Source of the DNA: an archaeon
GTDB lineage: Archaea; Methanobacteriota; Methanobacteria; Methanobacteriales; Methanobacteriaceae
Reading direction: 5' to 3'
Assembly (NCBI GenBank): GCA_024409185.1
Contig: JAKSUD010000030.1
Span: forward strand, 1-8,744
DNA: 8,744 bases
This document shows positions 7,008-8,744 of this stretch, piece after piece. Each line of letters starts with the position of its first letter. The stretch's first letter is position 1. The notes beneath the pieces are model-generated. The model made no database searches. It worked only from the letters and a program-made list of their open reading frames with translations, and was not told the origin of the DNA. A program made the translations under genes and the position numbers.

Positions 7008-7575
7008 TTAATCCAAATATTTTTATTATAAAACTTTTTTTACCTAAAATTTCATATAATAAGGAATTACCTCTAGTAAGAATTGCAACATTATCTTCAT
7101 TTATTACTATATCATTCTCTTTACAAACATTCAAAAAATAAGTAATAATAACATCTAAATTGTCATAAGATATAATCTCAGGAGTATAATCAAACTCTTT
7201 TAATTCAGAAACTGACGAAGAAGGTGATGAATTATTAGATAATTTAAATGAAAAATTACATATTTCTTGAGAACTTCTCCAATTTTCATTTAATTTTATA
7301 ACATCATGTTTCTTCATTAATGCTTTAAATTGTTCTGGATTAGCACCATTCCATTCAAAAATAGCTTGATTAAAATCACCTATAAAAATAAAATCACTTA
7401 TATTAGGTTGATTTAAAATAATTTTTAAAATATTCATTTGAATTTCATTAGTATCTTGAACTTCATCAATTAGAAATATTGGAAATTTATAAGATATATT
7501 TTTTGATATAAATGGAAACTTATTTAACAATTTTAAAGAAAAATAATTAATATCAGATTGAGTAACATATCCTTT
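7003..7575 (-). pseudogene. gajB: gajB segment 3: Walker B and motifs III and IV
   Basis: The longest helicase piece starts as KGYVTQSDINYFSLKLL, the stretch that precedes Walker B in Gabija helicases. It then shows 'FLIDEVQDTNEIQ', 'FIFIGDFNQAIFEWNGA', 'KLNENWRSSQEI' and 'NVAILTRGNSLLYEILG', ending out of frame at TAA 7005-7003. The TTG at 7530 that opens the apparent 175-aa frame lies inside this sequence and is not a real start. Confidence 0.82.
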
Positions 7576-7826
7576 TTGAACAAATTAAATTTCATATCTT
7601 TACAATTAGAATAATTTTTATCTTCAGTACCATCTTGATTATTTTTTTTAAATTTAAACCCCAATTGATCATTTTTATTTATTTTATATAAATCTCCTTT
7701 AATATTAAATGATATTTTATCAAATAAATGATAAACATCGAACTCACCTCTTTTTTCTTTTTTCCATTCTCTTGAAGGTTTACCTACCAATGTGGGTCTT
7801 TTTTCGAATTCATCTAATAATAATAT
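7533..7826 (-). pseudogene. gajB: gajB segment 2: insertion region between motif Ia and Walker B
   Basis: This frame begins ILLLDEFEKRPTLVGKP and continues through 'FDVYHLFDKISFNIKG' and 'NCKDMKFNLFKK'. The 'KRPTLVG' stretch is what follows 'TIDHFIN' in GajB-type helicases, so it belongs after segment 1; restoring one A at 7826-7828 joins them. At the other end, one A added to the A5 run at 7573-7577 gives 'NLFKKGYVTQSD'. Confidence 0.75.
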
Positions 7827-8119
7827 TTAAAAAATATTTGATTATTAATAAAATGATCAATAGTTCCTAAAAAATGAGGATAATCTACAAAAATATTCCA
7901 TTCATTTAAATTATCTCTTATTTCTTTCCATGCAACATTAGTAAAAGATATTGTAGCTACTCCTTGATGTCTGTGAGAGTTATTCTTAATTAAATGAGCA
8001 AGTTTTTTAGAAATTGTGAAAGTTTTTCCACTTCCTGCACAAGCACTTACAACAAATTTTCCAGATTTATTAAAAACTTTTAATTGTTCATCAGATAATT
8101 CAATACTCAATATCTTCAC
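7814..8119 (-). pseudogene. gajB: gajB segment 1: N-terminus with Walker A
   Basis: The first segment holds the UvrD-type Q-motif region 'LSDEQLKVF', Walker A 'ACAGSGKTFTI' (K32 counted from GTG 8119), motif Ia 'ATISFTNVAWKEI' and 'LGTIDHFINN'. It then runs into KYYY and a stop at 7816-7814. If translated alone it would be a 101-aa ATP-binding fragment without the rest of the ATPase site. Confidence 0.8.
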
Positions 8120-8744
8120 CTACAACAAATTTAATTGCATTTTTTATATAAGTAGGTACTTTAAATTCAAAAATACAATTATCCTTAGAATTACTTATAT
8201 CATACTCATTTAGCTTATTATCTAAAAATCTAGATAGATTATATGCAAAATCAGATTTAGATTGATTTGATTCTAAGCTTTTAATAAATTTTTTAACATT
8301 AAACTCTTCAGATTCATCTAATCCTTTTCTAATTTTTAGATGAGTATTATCAAAAACAGTTAAAATAATATCATTTTCATTATTAGAATCAAATAAATCA
8401 CATTCAAAAGTATATTTAGTATAAAAAACATTTAAATTATTTTTCTTTAAATCTAATAAATTTTTAACTCTTCCTTTACCATTCCTTTTATTTGAATCAC
8501 AATCAGTTATAATAGAACATCTGAAATTTAATCTTTTATTTTTATCATTATCTGTAAATAATTTAGCATAATGAGAAAAAGAAGTTCCAGTGACAATAAC
8601 TTCAATACCATTTTTTTCTAAATCATAAATTTTATTATCATTTCCTGATTGAATATCCATTATCTTTGAAAACGTAGAAAGTAACAAAGCTTCAGTTATA
8701 CCTTCAACTAAAATAACTCCTTTTGAAAAGAAAAATTGAGATTT
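8100..8744 (-). CDS. gajA: Gabija-type OLD-family ATP-dependent endonuclease GajA, C-terminal part
   Basis: The gene enters from the right edge; 214 C-terminal residues are visible. The frame is open to the window end, and the TTG at 8687 is internal. The visible part is the TOPRIM nuclease domain of OLD-family proteins. 'GVILVEGITEALLL' holds the catalytic glutamate (visible residue 14), 'VIVTGTSFSHYAKLF' follows, then the metal-binding DxD in 'IITDCDSN' (residues 81 and 83), and 'YTKYTFECDLF'. The last part, 'FKVPTYIKNAIKFV', is the usual OLD C-terminus. The ABC-type ATPase half lies outside the window. GajA cuts DNA as part of the Gabija complex with GajB. The two genes overlap, gajA first, as in known Gabija loci, and this is what separates it from a lone OLD nuclease. 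The visible part has no frameshift or missing catalytic residue, in contrast to gajB. Confidence 0.88.
   Translation of the reverse strand, partial: KSQFFFSKGVILVEGITEALLLSTFSKIMDIQSGNDNKIYDLEKNGIEVIVTGTSFSHYAKLFTDNDKNKRLNFRCSIITDCDSNKRNGKGRVKNLLDLKKNNLNVFYTKYTFECDLFDSNNENDIILTVFDNTHLKIRKGLDESEEFNVKKFIKSLESNQSKSDFAYNLSRFLDNKLNEYDISNSKDNCIFEFKVPTYIKNAIKFVVGEDIEY
8116..8121 (-). promoter_or_regulatory. Ribosome binding site pointing to a TTG start for gajB
   Basis: AGGTGA on the minus strand lies within the last codons of gajA, five bases before TTG 8110. The upstream alternative, GTG 8119, is part of this site, as at hsdS. A TTG start overlaps gajA by 11 bases, a usual arrangement for coupled translation. 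Confidence 0.5.

Larger units (their letters stand above)
6435..8119 (-). pseudogene. gajB: Gabija-type UvrD-like helicase GajB, broken by five single-base indels
   Basis: GajB is the SF1 helicase partner of the GajA nuclease in Gabija anti-phage defence. All the main helicase motifs are present in order: Walker A 'ACAGSGKT', 'ISFTNVA', 'GTIDHF', Walker B 'LIDEVQD', 'GDFNQAIFEWNGA', 'NENWRS', 'GTIHKVKGKTFE' and 'VAITRPRK'. They are spread over six reading segments. The shifts fall near 7826-7834 (one base missing), 7573-7577 (one missing), 7006-7009 (one extra), 6898-6903 (one missing) and 6789-6790 (one extra). Undoing them gives one frame of 562 codons including the stop, and each junction then reads as continuous helicase-like sequence. 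Bacterial GajB proteins are near 500 aa, so the relic is essentially full length and not truncated. The gene overlaps the end of gajA. The GTG at 8119 opens the longest frame; TTG 8110 has the better ribosome site. Clustered sequencing errors are the alternative to real decay. Confidence 0.87.

Noticed and set aside
6793..8119. Programmed ribosomal frameshifting to express gajB
   Set aside because: Five shifts in both directions would be needed, without conserved slippery heptamers or evident downstream structures; decay or read error is simpler.
8016..8213. Plus-strand open frame of 65 codons
   Set aside because: Antisense to the gajB Walker A region and the gajA C-terminus, both of which carry clear family motifs on the minus strand.
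8100..8687. A complete 195-aa gene starting at TTG 8687
   Set aside because: The frame stays open to the window edge, and the TTG lies inside the TOPRIM motif VEGITEALLL, so the gene is the end of a longer gajA.
1..8744. CRISPR array, tRNA or rRNA genes, IS elements
   Set aside because: No regularly spaced direct repeats, no cloverleaf-like or rRNA-like segments, and no transposase motif were seen on either strand.

Overview
The window is very AT-rich. It carries purine-rich Shine-Dalgarno sites (AGGGGAG, AGGTGAT) and an archaeal-type TATA box (TTTATATA) about 50 bases upstream of the main operon. Base composition, TATA box and codon usage (AGA, ATA, TTA) suggest a low-GC methanogen of the Methanobrevibacter/Methanosphaera type. 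A low-GC Firmicute cannot be excluded, because no housekeeping gene is present. All recognisable genes concern defence against foreign DNA, so this is a piece of a defence island.

Layout from left to right. (1) Bases 1-46, minus strand: the first codons of a gene leaving the window on the left, possibly an archaeal AAA/STAND-type ATPase. (2) Bases 101-745, plus strand: a partial hsdS (specificity) cassette holding the end of the central conserved region, one target-recognition domain (TRD) and the C-terminal conserved region. (3) Bases 742-6192, minus strand: a type I restriction-modification operon in the order hsdR-hsdM-hsdS. HsdR (900 aa) and HsdM (514 aa) look intact. hsdS is broken by a one-base deletion near base 1006, inside its second TRD; its remaining 3' part is read in another frame down to base 742. 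(4) Bases 6193-6434: intergenic, with the hsdR promoter and a perfect palindrome. (5) Bases 6435-8744, minus strand: a Gabija-type pair. The C-terminal TOPRIM half of gajA (OLD-family nuclease) runs in from the right edge. It is followed by a gajB (UvrD-like helicase) relic in which all the main SF1 motifs survive but five single-base indels split them over six reading segments.

How the genes relate. HsdR, HsdM and HsdS would form a restriction-modification complex whose DNA target is set by the two TRDs of HsdS. The plus-strand cassette lies tail-to-tail with hsdS. The two 3' ends form a 32-base imperfect inverted repeat, and a short inverted repeat recurs at the homologous place in the central region. 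This is the architecture expected for switching the second TRD by inversion, although the present hsdS copy is frameshifted. In the truncated state HsdS keeps TRD1 and the central region, which in other type IC systems can still give an active, symmetric specificity. GajA and GajB would together form a Gabija anti-phage complex, but with gajB broken the system is probably inactive or GajA is an orphan.

The main caution is that all six inferred frameshifts are single-base changes, mostly in A/T runs. They could be real decay or read errors. The long hsdR and hsdM frames, equally AT-rich, are uninterrupted, which favours local decay.
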